From positions 717,568 to 781,567 of the forward strand of contig NZ_KQ948424.1 in NCBI RefSeq assembly GCF_001514065.1: a stretch of DNA of 64,000 nucleotides. The letters are read 5' to 3'. Origin of the DNA: Streptomyces antibioticus. GTDB taxonomy: Bacteria > Actinomycetota > Actinomycetes > Streptomycetales > Streptomycetaceae. This document shows positions 7,720 to 16,384 of the stretch, one piece after another. The notes beneath the pieces were generated by a model. That model was not told the origin of the DNA and did not search any database. It worked only from the letters and a program-made list of their open reading frames with translations. The position numbers and the translations under genes are program-made. The number at the start of each line of letters is the position of its first letter. Positions within the stretch are counted from its first letter, which is position 1.

Positions 7720-10515
7720 TCAGCCCGTCACCTCGTACGTCGCCGACGCCTGCTCGTACAGCCGGGTGACCTCGTCCCGCTCCGCCTCGGGCCCCCGCAC
7801 CTGCACCACGTGGTACTTCCCGCCGATGAGGATCGCCAGATTGCGCACGAACAGCTCGCGCCCCGCGCTGTCGGTCCAGGTGAACTGCCCCTCGGCCATG
7901 GTCCGTCCGCCCACCGAGATCGTCTTCAGCCCGGAGGCACTGGCCCAGCTGGAGTCGCGGTACGGCTGAAGCTCGCGCTCGTCCTCCCGCTGGTACGCCA
8001 TGGGGTCCTCGCCGAACTCGTCCGCACTGTCCCGGCCGGGTACGAGGATCAGGTCGAAGTCGCCGTGGGAGTACACGACCTGACCGCGGCCGTTCTTCGG
8101 CGTCCGGTCCCAGCCGTCGGCCACGGCGACGCGGAAGCCGGCGGTGTCCGAGCGCAGGGTGAAGCCGTCGGCGACGTCGGGATCGTTGGACTGCGGTTCC
8201 GGTGTACTGCTGCTGTCGTCCGCCTTCGGCGTGGTCTGCTCGGGCCTCGGCTCACTGCTGGCGTCCTGCTTCGGCGCCTCGCTCACCTCACCCGCGGCAC
8301 CCGTCCGGTCCGTCGCGCCCGTCCCGCCCGCGCCGTCCGACGAGTCGTTCTTCGGCATGAACAGCGTGGCGTAAGCGATCGCCCCCGCCATCAGCAGCAG
8401 CACGAGCAGCAGCAGCGTGCGGCCGAGGCGGCGCGGGGACGCCTCCTCCTGGCGGGCGGCCTTGGCCCGTTTGTGCCGTCCGTGCGCGCTGGTCGCGGGC
8501 AGCCCGGCGCGCCGCCTGCGCACCAGCTCGCCCCGGCGCCGCACGATGGGCAGCCGGTTGCCCTCGACGGGCGGCGCGGCGACGACGTACGTGCCCGCCT
8601 CCGGCTCCGGCGCGGAGCGCACGAGCGAGCGCAGCCAGCCCCGCAGCTCCTCGAAGTCCAGCCGCTCGGTGGGGTCCTGACGCAGCAGCGACTCCACGAC
8701 CGGCCGCAGCGGCCCGCACTCCTCGGCGAAGGCCGGCGGCTCGGCGCACACCATCTGCACCAGCTCGGCCGTCGACTCCTCCGGGTACGGCGCATGTCCC
8801 TGCACGGCCCGGAACAGCAGCGCGCCGAGCGCCCACAGGTCGGTCGCGGGCCCGATCGGCGCGGCCAGCTGCCAGTTCTCGTGCACCGGCCCGGCCTGCT
8901 CGGGCGCCCAGCGTTCGGTCACCGGCCCGACGACGGCCATCCTCGCCTGTCGGGCTCGCTCGGCGGCGAGCGCGGTGGCGGGGCCGCGGGGCGCGGGGGC
9001 GGTGGCGGCGAGCTCGTCCCAACGGCTGGGGGCAGGAGCCGGGTGGGGCACGGACGGCCCGGGTCCGGCCGAAGGCAGTGCGGCCGTACGTCCTTCCGAC
9101 CCGCCCGGCAGCGCCCTGCCGCCGCTGGGAGCGGCCCCGTGCCAGGAGTCGGCCCGGACGCCGTAGGGGTCGACGATCTGTCCCGGAGGGGTGGCGGCGG
9201 GCCGCCGGTGCTCGTCCCGGCCGGGCGCGACGGTGCCGCCCAGGGGCCCAGAGGCGGGCACCGCCCACCCCGCCTCACCGGGACGCGTGGCACCGGGCAC
9301 GACCTGGGCGCCGCCGCCCGGTCCGTACGGCGGTGTCGGCCCGCCGTCGACCCCGGCACCGGCCGCGGGGCCCTCCTCCGGTGAGGGGCGGGCTCCGGGC
9401 AGGGCGGCGTGGCCGTTCTGCTGGGCCTCCTGGACGCGGGCGGCGGCCCGGGCGCCCGCGCGATACGCGGCGATCGCCCCTGCCCGCGCGGCCCGTACAT
9501 CCCCGCCGGTCGTCTCCACGGTCCTGCGCGCGACCGCGCCCGACCCACCGGCGCCGTTCGCCGTGTCGCCGCCGAGTCCCGGCAGCCCACCGGCCTCCCG
9601 AGCCTCGATGGCGGCCCGCCGCGCGGCCTCGGGGTCCACGGAGCTCGCGGGTCCGGCGGGCCCGGGGGCACCACCGCCGGCACCGGGGCTCGCGCTCACG
9701 ACCCCCGACCCGCTGAAAGTCCCCGGCACACCCCGCACACCTGACGCACCCTGCGGACCGGGCTCCCGCCCGTCACCACCGAACCGCCCGCCGCCGACTG
9801 CCGGCGCACCTCCCGCGCCCCCGGCTCCACCGACTCCTGGCGCTCCTCCCACGCCCCCGGACCCGCGGCTCCCGTCACCCTCCGTAGCCGGCACCGGGTC
9901 GTACCCGCACAGCGCCTCCTCCGCCGCGCCGACCGCGAGCCCGGTCAGCATCACGCGCCCGTCGTCGCAGACGAGCACGGTGCGGGCGGTGATGTTCCGG
10001 TGCACCCAGCCGTGCGCGTGCAGCACCCGCAGGGCCATCAGCACGTCGGAGGCGATCTCGGCCGCCCGGTACGGCGTCAGCGGCTTCTCCGCGAGGATCG
10101 CCGCGAGCGGCCGCGCGGCCACCAACTCGCTCACTATCCACAGCGACCCGCCCTCGGCGAACACGTCGAAGACCTGGTCGAGCCGCGGATGGTCGGGTAT
10201 CGCGGCGGCAGCCTGCGCGGCCTCCACAGCCCGCCGCACGGCCGGATCGGTGGGCCGGCGTGTGCTGGTCCGCGCCGCGGCACCGCCCCGCCGAACTCCC
10301 CTGTCCCGCGGGTCCCTTGCCGTGAAACCGTCGGGCAGCCCCTCGGCGTCGAGCACCTCCGCCTCGACGACCTCGGGCAACGGCACCTGCCTGACCAGGA
10401 CTTCCTGCCCGCTGTAGGTGTCGAAGGCCCGGGTCTCGGTGAGTTCGTACTCGTCGGAGGGGGGCAGCGGCAGGCGGTAGCGGTCGGCGAGTACCCGTCC
10501 CGCATAGTCGTCCAC
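7720..10515 (-). CDS. Pseudokinase-like membrane protein with a long low-complexity insert
   Basis: A 931-residue protein with a recognisable but degenerate kinase scaffold. The N-lobe has no GxGxxG and no VAxK lysine (VLVRQV near residue 42). The catalytic loop reads VHRNIT (Asp to Asn, residues 172-174). DFG is replaced by TGL (191-193). A Gly/Pro/Ala-rich, probably disordered stretch (about 210-520) stands where the activation segment should be. The C-lobe then resumes with APEQ, ATDLWALGALLFRAV and LLRQDPTERLDFEEL. A membrane helix lies near 695-718 (LLLLVLLLMAGAIAYATLF), followed by an outer domain containing GFRVAVADGWDRT, like its neighbours. The GTG start has an excellent GGGGGAGG site 4 bp before it. 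It probably acts as a scaffold or allosteric regulator rather than an enzyme. Confidence 0.88.
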   Translation of the reverse strand: MDDYAGRVLADRYRLPLPPSDEYELTETRAFDTYSGQEVLVRQVPLPEVVEAEVLDAEGLPDGFTARDPRDRGVRRGGAAARTSTRRPTDPAVRRAVEAAQAAAAIPDHPRLDQVFDVFAEGGSLWIVSELVAARPLAAILAEKPLTPYRAAEIASDVLMALRVLHAHGWVHRNITARTVLVCDDGRVMLTGLAVGAAEEALCGYDPVPATEGDGSRGSGGVGGAPGVGGAGGAGGAPAVGGGRFGGDGREPGPQGASGVRGVPGTFSGSGVVSASPGAGGGAPGPAGPASSVDPEAARRAAIEAREAGGLPGLGGDTANGAGGSGAVARRTVETTGGDVRAARAGAIAAYRAGARAAARVQEAQQNGHAALPGARPSPEEGPAAGAGVDGGPTPPYGPGGGAQVVPGATRPGEAGWAVPASGPLGGTVAPGRDEHRRPAATPPGQIVDPYGVRADSWHGAAPSGGRALPGGSEGRTAALPSAGPGPSVPHPAPAPSRWDELAATAPAPRGPATALAAERARQARMAVVGPVTERWAPEQAGPVHENWQLAAPIGPATDLWALGALLFRAVQGHAPYPEESTAELVQMVCAEPPAFAEECGPLRPVVESLLRQDPTERLDFEELRGWLRSLVRSAPEPEAGTYVVAAPPVEGNRLPIVRRRGELVRRRRAGLPATSAHGRHKRAKAARQEEASPRRLGRTLLLLVLLLMAGAIAYATLFMPKNDSSDGAGGTGATDRTGAAGEVSEAPKQDASSEPRPEQTTPKADDSSSTPEPQSNDPDVADGFTLRSDTAGFRVAVADGWDRTPKNGRGQVVYSHGDFDLILVPGRDSADEFGEDPMAYQREDERELQPYRDSSWASASGLKTISVGGRTMAEGQFTWTDSAGRELFVRNLAILIGGKYHVVQVRGPEAERDEVTRLYEQASATYEVTG

Positions 10516-10689
10516 GTTGCCTCCCCCGGCAGCTGGTCGGTCAATTCCGTTCGCCCCGCGTGCCGTTCCGCACCCATACCTGGATGCGTACGGTCCGCAA
10601 GCACTCACGATACGTGCCGGAGGCAACCCGCAAAGAGGGGATGCCAGATCTCATGTCCGAAACGCGAGACCGGTCACCGCACGGTCACT

Positions 10690-12756
10690 TCACGATTTCG
10701 GTTCGAACGTCTTCGCGAGCGTCTGCCAGGTGTCCTTGCGCAGCTCGCTGCCCCAATTAGCGGCTTTCGCCGTGTACATCAGCGCATATCCGAGATGGTC
10801 GTTGACGACGAATCCCCGGTCGATGGTCCGGTACTTCGTCCCGCCCTCGCGGTAGGTGAACTCCCAGTCGGCCGCGAGCCAGCCCCGGTAGTCCACCTTC
10901 GCTATTCGAACCCGGTCGTACTGCGAGCGCACCATGTACTGCTCCTGGCTCCTCCAGTCCGCCACCGGGTCACCCTTCGGCGTCGACGTCCAGGCGACCA
11001 GCAGCTTCTGCCCGTCGGGGCCGGTGAACCGGTCCCCCGCGGAACCCGAGGACTGGAACTTCCACCCCTTGGGCAGCCCGATCGAGTACCCCTGACCGCC
11101 GTTGTACGTCCTCACCGCGGTGCTGCCGCCGTCGGCGGAACCGCCCGCGTCGCTGTCGCCCGTCGCCGTGGGGCTGTTGCTCGGCGTGTTCCCGGACGTG
11201 GCCCCGGCCTCCACCGACTGGCTCGCCTTGCCGTCCGCCCGGTCGCCGGCACCGCCCTTGTCCTCCTTGGTGGAGGGACTCGCGCTCGCGCCGGCGGAAA
11301 CCTTGGCACCACCGCCGCCCGCGGACTTGTCGGACGAGCCGTCGCCCCCACCGAGCGTGAGGGCCAGCACGGTCGCGACCACGGCGAGCACCACGACCAC
11401 CGCGATGATCACCAACGTCCGCCGCGGCACCACATCGGTGAGCGGCGCCCTCGGCACCGGCCGCGGAGGCAGATCCGGCGGCGTCATCACGGGCCACCCG
11501 GAACTCCGCCCACCGCCGGCCGAGTTGCCCCCCGCCCCCGCAGCGCCCGCCGCCCCGGCCCCACTCACACCGACCGAACCGGACCCCGCGACAACACCCG
11601 AACCAGAGCCTGCACCGGCCCCCGAGCCCGAAGCCGCCCCACCAACGACACCAGCAGCACCGGCACCGGCCCCGGAAGCAGCCGCACCGGAAGCCGTCTC
11701 GGCCCCCGAACCGCTCTTGCCCGCCCCGGACTTGGCCCGGGAAGCCGCCGCCGTACCGGCCGCCCCCGCCGCCACCGCGGCCTTGCGCACCGACCGCAAT
11801 GCCCCGCGCAGCCGCTCCCCGCCCTCACCCCGGTCGGGCTGCGGAGGCAGCGGTACGACCTTCGTCGCATCCGACGCCGGCACGGGCTCGTCCGGCTTCG
11901 GCTCGGGCGCGTGGATCACGGCGTTGAGCATCACGCGGGCACCCGCGTCGTCGAGCCGCTGCTCGGGGTCCTTGGTGAGCAGCCCGTAGATGACGTCCTT
12001 CAGCGGACCCGCGTTCTTCGGCTCCTCCAGCGGCTTGGTCATCACCGCGGTGAGCGTCGCGATCGCGGACCCCTTGTCGTACGGCGGCGCACCCTCCACC
12101 GCCGCGTACAGCAGTCCGCCCAGCGACCACAGGTCGGCCGCGGGCCCGGGCTTGTGCCCACGGGCACGCTCCGGGGAGATGTAGGAGGGCGCGCCGACGA
12201 GCATGCCGGTCGAGGTGATGGACGGGTCGCCCTCGACCTGCGCGATGCCGAAGTCGGTCAGCACGACCCGGCCGTCCTCGGAGATCAGCACGTTGGACGG
12301 CTTCACGTCCCGGTGCAGGATGCCCTGACGGTGCGCCGAACGCAGCACGTCGAGCACCGCGAGCCCGACCTCCGCCGCCCGCTTCGGCTCCAGCAGGCCG
12401 TCCTCACGGATGACCTCGGCGAGCGACTTGCCCTCGACGAGCTCCATCACGATCCACGGCCGGTCGTCCTCGTCGACCACGTCGAAGACCGTCACCGCGC
12501 TGGTGTTGCGGATCCGCGCGATCGCCTTGGCCTCCCGCAGCGTGCGCGTGATCAGTCGGCGCTTCTCCTCCTCATCGATGTTGGAGGGGAACCGCAGTTC
12601 CTTCACGGCGACGATCCGGCCCAGGGTCTCGTCCTCGGCCCGCCACACCGTGCCCATGCCGCCGCGGCCGAGCACTGCTCCCAACCGGTACCGCCCGGCG
12701 AGGAGACGTTCGCTCTTGTCCTGACGGGATGCCCCCGCCCGCTCCGCCTCCGACAT
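10690..12756 (-). CDS. Membrane Ser/Thr protein kinase
   Basis: Hanks-type kinase of 688 residues and the first gene of the kinase run. The core is at about residues 20-285: LGRGGMGTVW, RIVAVKEL, ILHRDVKPSNVLI, LTDFGIA and YISPERA, all catalytic residues present. A long Ala/Gly/Ser-rich cytoplasmic linker (about 310-435) precedes the membrane helix (RTLVIIAVVVVLAVVATVLAL) near 445-468. A Ser/Gly-rich stalk and an outer domain (YSIGLPKGWKFQ, then DYRGWLAADWEFTYREGGT) follow. ATG at 12756 is chosen because GAGGGGA precedes it; an ATG 4 codons upstream is also open. Intergenic gaps of 55-175 bp down the cluster allow co-transcription but do not prove it. Confidence 0.92.
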   Translation of the reverse strand: MSEAERAGASRQDKSERLLAGRYRLGAVLGRGGMGTVWRAEDETLGRIVAVKELRFPSNIDEEEKRRLITRTLREAKAIARIRNTSAVTVFDVVDEDDRPWIVMELVEGKSLAEVIREDGLLEPKRAAEVGLAVLDVLRSAHRQGILHRDVKPSNVLISEDGRVVLTDFGIAQVEGDPSITSTGMLVGAPSYISPERARGHKPGPAADLWSLGGLLYAAVEGAPPYDKGSAIATLTAVMTKPLEEPKNAGPLKDVIYGLLTKDPEQRLDDAGARVMLNAVIHAPEPKPDEPVPASDATKVVPLPPQPDRGEGGERLRGALRSVRKAAVAAGAAGTAAASRAKSGAGKSGSGAETASGAAASGAGAGAAGVVGGAASGSGAGAGSGSGVVAGSGSVGVSGAGAAGAAGAGGNSAGGGRSSGWPVMTPPDLPPRPVPRAPLTDVVPRRTLVIIAVVVVLAVVATVLALTLGGGDGSSDKSAGGGGAKVSAGASASPSTKEDKGGAGDRADGKASQSVEAGATSGNTPSNSPTATGDSDAGGSADGGSTAVRTYNGGQGYSIGLPKGWKFQSSGSAGDRFTGPDGQKLLVAWTSTPKGDPVADWRSQEQYMVRSQYDRVRIAKVDYRGWLAADWEFTYREGGTKYRTIDRGFVVNDHLGYALMYTAKAANWGSELRKDTWQTLAKTFEPKS

Positions 12757-13107
12757 GCGTCCCCTCATACAACCCGCCCTGACAGAGCCTCCATTGTCCC
12801 TCACCCGACAAGTGCCCGACGCCCAGGGTGCCCCTGACGACAAGCGGACCATCAGGGCGACCGAACCCTCACAGCGCGTGGCGGTCACGCCCCCCAAAGG
12901 CACCCCAAAGCCACCTCAAAGACACGCCGAACCCGCCCCGCGCCCCCACGTCCGGGACCAGCCGACGCCGAGTTTCAGCCACCCTGGATGATGGGGTCGC
13001 GCCACCGGAGGAACCCGCCACGCCGAACAGCGGGAACCATCAGGCCGAACAGCATGAACCGCCACGCTGAACAGCAGGACCCGCCGTGCCGAACAGGAGG
13101 ACCCGCC
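12757..13107. promoter_or_regulatory. Divergent intergenic region between kinase and serine hydrolase
   Basis: About 350 bases between divergent genes, so it must carry both promoters. The part next to the kinase start is A/C-rich (around 12840-12960) with no convincing -35/-10 pair that I can name. The part next to the hydrolase is taken up by the 22-bp tandem repeat described separately. No tRNA or hairpin terminator is evident. Confidence 0.5.
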
Positions 13108-13109
13108 GT
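13022..13109 (+). repeat. 22-bp tandem repeat, four copies, running into the hydrolase start
   Basis: Four head-to-tail units of exactly 22 bp (13022-13043, 13044-13065, 13066-13087, 13088-13109). Each begins GCCGAACAG (GCTGAACAG in unit 3) and continues G/C-A-G/T-GAACC or GGACCC, then CGCC. A fifth, more decayed unit may precede them at 13000-13021. The last unit supplies the AGGAGG ribosome site and most of the GTG start of the following gene, so the repeat duplicates a translation-initiation-like segment. 22 is not a multiple of 3, so extra copies shift frame and do not lengthen the protein. Confidence 0.85.
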
Positions 13110-14151
13110 GCCGCCGTTTCGGACACTCCTGGCCGTACCTGTGTCCTTGGCGCTCCTCGCCCTGGCCCCGGCCGCCTCCTCCGCCCCCGCCACACGGCCG
13201 ACGGACACGGTCCTCCCCCTGCTGCTCACCAAGGGCGAAGCACCGGCCGCCGCCCTGCTGGCCCACGAGGAGACGGAGACGCACTACGCCGAGGCCGGGT
13301 CGGGAATCGCCCGCGCCGACCACTTCCGCGCCGGCAGCATCACGAAGTCCTTCATCGCGACCGTGATCCTCCAACTGGCCGCGGAGCACCGGCTGTCCCT
13401 GTCCGACACCGTCGACCAGCACCTGCCCGGCCTGGTGCGCGGAGCCGGCAACGACGGCCGCGCGCTGACCCTGCGCGCCCTGCTCACCCACACCAGCGGC
13501 CTGTACGACTTCACCGCGGACACGCGGGGTCTGGTCCCCCTCTCCCCTCGTCAGGCCGTACGCATCGCCGTCTCCCACCCTTCGGCCGGCCGCGGCCGCT
13601 ACCTCTACTCGAACACCGATTACGTCGTCCTCGGCATGGTGATCAAGCAGGTCACCGGCCACTCCTACGCCGTCGAGGCCGAGCGTCGGATCCTCACTCC
13701 GCTGCGCCTGACCGGCACCTCCTTCCCTGGTTCCCGCGCTTCTCTCCCCTCCCCGCACGGCCGCGCCCAGGCGACCGACGGCACCGATGTCACCGAGCTC
13801 GACCCGCGGGTGGCCGGGGCCGCGGGTGAGCTGGTGACCACGCTCGCCGACCTGGACCGCTTCTACGGCGCGCTCCTGGGCGGTCGGCTGCTGCCCCCGC
13901 GCTGGCTGCGCGAGATGCTCGACACCCGCGCCGCACACGGCCTGTACGGCATGGGGCTGTTTCCGGTGAAGCTGCCGTGCGGCACGACGGTGTGGGGGCA
14001 CAACGGCCGTATCTCCGGCAGCTACGTGCGCACCGCGGCCACCGTCGACGGACGTCGCGTCCTCACCTTCCGCGTGAACACGACCGCGATCGCAGACCCC
14101 GACCTCGAACCGGCCCTGCTCGCCGCCGAGTTCTGCCCCCGCACCTCGTAG
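13108..14151 (+). CDS. Secreted serine hydrolase, beta-lactamase/D-Ala-D-Ala carboxypeptidase family
   Basis: A 347-residue class C beta-lactamase-type serine hydrolase (PF00144 family). A signal peptide comes first (LLAVPVSLALLALAPAASSA). The SxxK nucleophile motif is SITK (AGSITKSFIA), the YxN motif is YSN (YLYSNTDYVVLG), and the third motif is HNG (VWGHNGRISGSY). These support an active acyl-serine enzyme acting outside the membrane, most likely on peptidoglycan D-Ala-D-Ala stems or small esters or amides; the true substrate cannot be told from sequence. The GTG start sits 7 bp after a perfect AGGAGG inside the upstream 22-bp repeat. Convergent with glpD, with a 28-bp tandem repeat between them. 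Confidence 0.9.
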   Translation: MPPFRTLLAVPVSLALLALAPAASSAPATRPTDTVLPLLLTKGEAPAAALLAHEETETHYAEAGSGIARADHFRAGSITKSFIATVILQLAAEHRLSLSDTVDQHLPGLVRGAGNDGRALTLRALLTHTSGLYDFTADTRGLVPLSPRQAVRIAVSHPSAGRGRYLYSNTDYVVLGMVIKQVTGHSYAVEAERRILTPLRLTGTSFPGSRASLPSPHGRAQATDGTDVTELDPRVAGAAGELVTTLADLDRFYGALLGGRLLPPRWLREMLDTRAAHGLYGMGLFPVKLPCGTTVWGHNGRISGSYVRTAATVDGRRVLTFRVNTTAIADPDLEPALLAAEFCPRTS

Positions 14152-14211
14152 AACGCCCGGGTTCCGAACGAAGATCCCGACTCACGACACCCGTTCGAGT
14201 GAAGCCGAGCC

Positions 14212-14367
14212 CACCGACAAGGCCCTGCCGCCAAAGCCTCACAGACAAGGCCCTGCCGCCAAGGCCCCGCCGCCCGAGGCCCCACAGACAAGGCCCCGCC
14301 GCCCGAGGCCCCACCGACAAGGCCCTGCCGCCAAGGCCCCACCGACGAGACCCCGCCGCCAAAGCCC
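14212..14367. repeat. 28-bp degenerate tandem repeat between convergent genes
   Basis: Five units of 28 bp built on CACCGACAAGGCCCTGCCGC followed by CAAGGCCC, at 14212-14239, 14240-14267, 14283-14310, 14312-14339 and 14340-14367. A 15-bp partial unit (CGCCGCCCGAGGCC) separates units 2 and 3. It fills the space between the hydrolase stop and the glpD stop. It is GC-rich and self-similar rather than a simple stem-loop, and no ordinary terminator is visible here, so it may have grown from or replaced one. Confidence 0.85.
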
Positions 14368-16074
14368 CTACAACGGCACGATGTCCGGCGCCCCCAACCG
14401 CGCCGCATCCGCCGTCAGATCGTCCGGCTGCCGCTGCGACTCCCGCTCCGCCTCCACCCGCTTCTCGTAATGCTCGACCTCGCGCTCGATCTGGTCCTTG
14501 TCCCAGCCCAGCACCGGCGCCATCAGCTCCGCGGCCTCGCGTGCGCTCCGCGTGCCCCGGTCGAAGGTCTCGATGGAGATGCGGGTCCGCCGGGTCAGCA
14601 CGTCGTCCAGATGCCGCGCCCCCTCGTGCGAGGCGGCGTACACGACCTCGGCGCGCAGATAGTCGTCGGCCGCCGTCAACGGCTCGCCCAGCGAAGGATC
14701 CTGCGCGATGAGCTCCAGCACCTCCTCGGCCAGTGAGCCGAATCGGTTCAGCAGATGCTCCACCCGCACCACGTGCAGCCCCGTCCGCGCGGCGATCCGC
14801 GCTCGCGCGTTCCACAGCGCCCGGTACCCCTCGGCGCCCAGCAGCGGCACGTCCTCGGTGACGCATTCCGCGACCCGCAGATCGAGCCCGTGCACCGCCT
14901 CGTCCACCGCGTCCTTGGCCATGACCCGGTACGTCGTGTACTTGCCGCCCGCCACCACGACCAGCCCCGGCACGGGATGCGCCACGGTGTGCTCGCGGGA
15001 CAGCTTGCTCGTGGCGTCCGACTCGCCGGCCAGCAGCGGCCGCAGCCCCGCATAGACACCCTGCACGTCGTCCCGCGTCAGCGGCACCGCGAGCACCGAG
15101 TTCACATGCTCCAGCAGATAGTCGATGTCCGCGCTGGACGCGGCGGGGTGCGCCTTGTCGAGGTCCCAGTCGGTGTCGGTGGTGCCGACGATCCAGTGCC
15201 GGCCCCACGGGATGACGAACAGCACGGACTTCTCGGTGCGCAGGATCAGCCCGGACGTGGAGTGGATGCGGTCCTTGGGCACCACGAGGTGGATGCCCTT
15301 GGAGGCGCGGACGTGGAACTGCCCGCGCTCGCCCACCATGGCCTGGGTGTCGTCGGTCCACACGCCCGTCGCGTTGACGACCTGCTTGGCGCGGATCTCG
15401 TACTCCCCGCCGGCCTCGACGTCCTGCACGCGCGCCCCGACGACCCGCTCGCCCTCGCGCAGGAAGCCGGTCACCCGCGCGCGGTTGGCGACCGTCGCGC
15501 CGTACGCCGCCGCCGTCCGCACGAGGGTGGCGACGAAGCGGGCGTCGTCCATCTGGGCGTCGTAGTACTGAAGTGCCCCGACCAGGGCGTCCTTCTTCAA
15601 CGCGGGAGCCACCCGCAGGGCGTGACGGCGGCTCAGGTGACGGTGCATCGGCAGGCCGCGTCCGTGCCCGCGCGCCATCGACATCGTGTCGTAGAGGGCG
15701 ACGCCCGAACCTGCGTACAGCCGCTCCCAGCCCTTGTGCTGGAGCGGATAGAGGAAGGGCACCGGCTTCACCAGGTGCGGGGCGAGCCGCTCCAGCAGCA
15801 GGCCGCGCTCCTTCAGCGCCTCGCGGACGAGGGCGAAGTCGAGCATCTCCAGATAGCGCAGGCCGCCGTGGATGAGCTTGCTGGACCTGCTCGATGTGCC
15901 CGACGCCCAGTCGCGCGCCTCGACCAGGCCGACGGACAGCCCGCGCGTGACCGCGTCGAGGGCGGTTCCGGCACCGACCACACCGCCGCCCACCACCAGT
16001 AGGTCCAGCTCTCGGTCGGCCATGGCGGCGAGCGCCTCGGCTCGCTGCGCCGGCCCCAGTGTCGCTGTCCTCAC
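14368..16074 (-). CDS. glpD: Glycerol-3-phosphate dehydrogenase
   Basis: FAD-dependent enzyme oxidising sn-glycerol-3-phosphate to dihydroxyacetone phosphate and passing electrons to quinones at the inner membrane face. 568 residues, the usual GlpD length. The N-terminal dinucleotide site reads LLVVGGGVVGAGTALDAV, followed by the family signature GTSSRSSKLIHGGLRYLE. The C-terminal helical domain includes EVVYAASHEGARHLDDVLTRRTRIS. The GTG start has GGGAGG 5 bp upstream. No glpF or glpK is next to it, so it stands alone rather than in a glp operon. The convergent neighbour is the serine hydrolase. Confidence 0.96.
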   Translation of the reverse strand: MRTATLGPAQRAEALAAMADRELDLLVVGGGVVGAGTALDAVTRGLSVGLVEARDWASGTSSRSSKLIHGGLRYLEMLDFALVREALKERGLLLERLAPHLVKPVPFLYPLQHKGWERLYAGSGVALYDTMSMARGHGRGLPMHRHLSRRHALRVAPALKKDALVGALQYYDAQMDDARFVATLVRTAAAYGATVANRARVTGFLREGERVVGARVQDVEAGGEYEIRAKQVVNATGVWTDDTQAMVGERGQFHVRASKGIHLVVPKDRIHSTSGLILRTEKSVLFVIPWGRHWIVGTTDTDWDLDKAHPAASSADIDYLLEHVNSVLAVPLTRDDVQGVYAGLRPLLAGESDATSKLSREHTVAHPVPGLVVVAGGKYTTYRVMAKDAVDEAVHGLDLRVAECVTEDVPLLGAEGYRALWNARARIAARTGLHVVRVEHLLNRFGSLAEEVLELIAQDPSLGEPLTAADDYLRAEVVYAASHEGARHLDDVLTRRTRISIETFDRGTRSAREAAELMAPVLGWDKDQIEREVEHYEKRVEAERESQRQPDDLTADAARLGAPDIVPL

Positions 16075-16384
16075 CGCTGCCTCCCGCTGTCGGTCACGCC
16101 GGTCTCACCCAGGAGGAGTGACCCGGTCCGTATCCCCCATGCCCAAATTCTGACCGGCTTGCCCGACTTCAGCCACCAGTCGCCCCCAGCCTGTGGACAA
16201 CTTCCACGATGCGTAGGCCAAAGCTCCAGGAACCGCCGGGAGACACACGGAATCAATCCCGTATTTCGGTCATATTTACTCCTAGTCTGACATTGCGCTC
16301 GTCCATCCTGTCCACAGGACTTGCGCACCTGTCCCCCTTCGACTAACCCGCGCTCTTTCGGCTCTGGGAAGGACGGTCCACGCC
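16075..16384. promoter_or_regulatory. Divergent intergenic region, glpD / nucleotide-sugar dehydrogenase
   Basis: 310 bases between divergent starts. The middle (about 16240-16300) is AT-richer than its surroundings, with TATTTCGGTCATATTTACTC, as expected for promoters. I cannot assign a confident -35/-10 pair on either strand, and I see no clear operator palindrome. Confidence 0.45.

Noticed and set aside
7671-7769. AAGGAG followed by GTG and a 32-codon plus-strand frame in the gap after the pseudokinase gene
   Set aside because: Good ribosome-site look, but the peptide is Ser/Pro/Arg-rich, runs into the antisense of the pseudokinase end and has no recognisable feature. Too weak to call.
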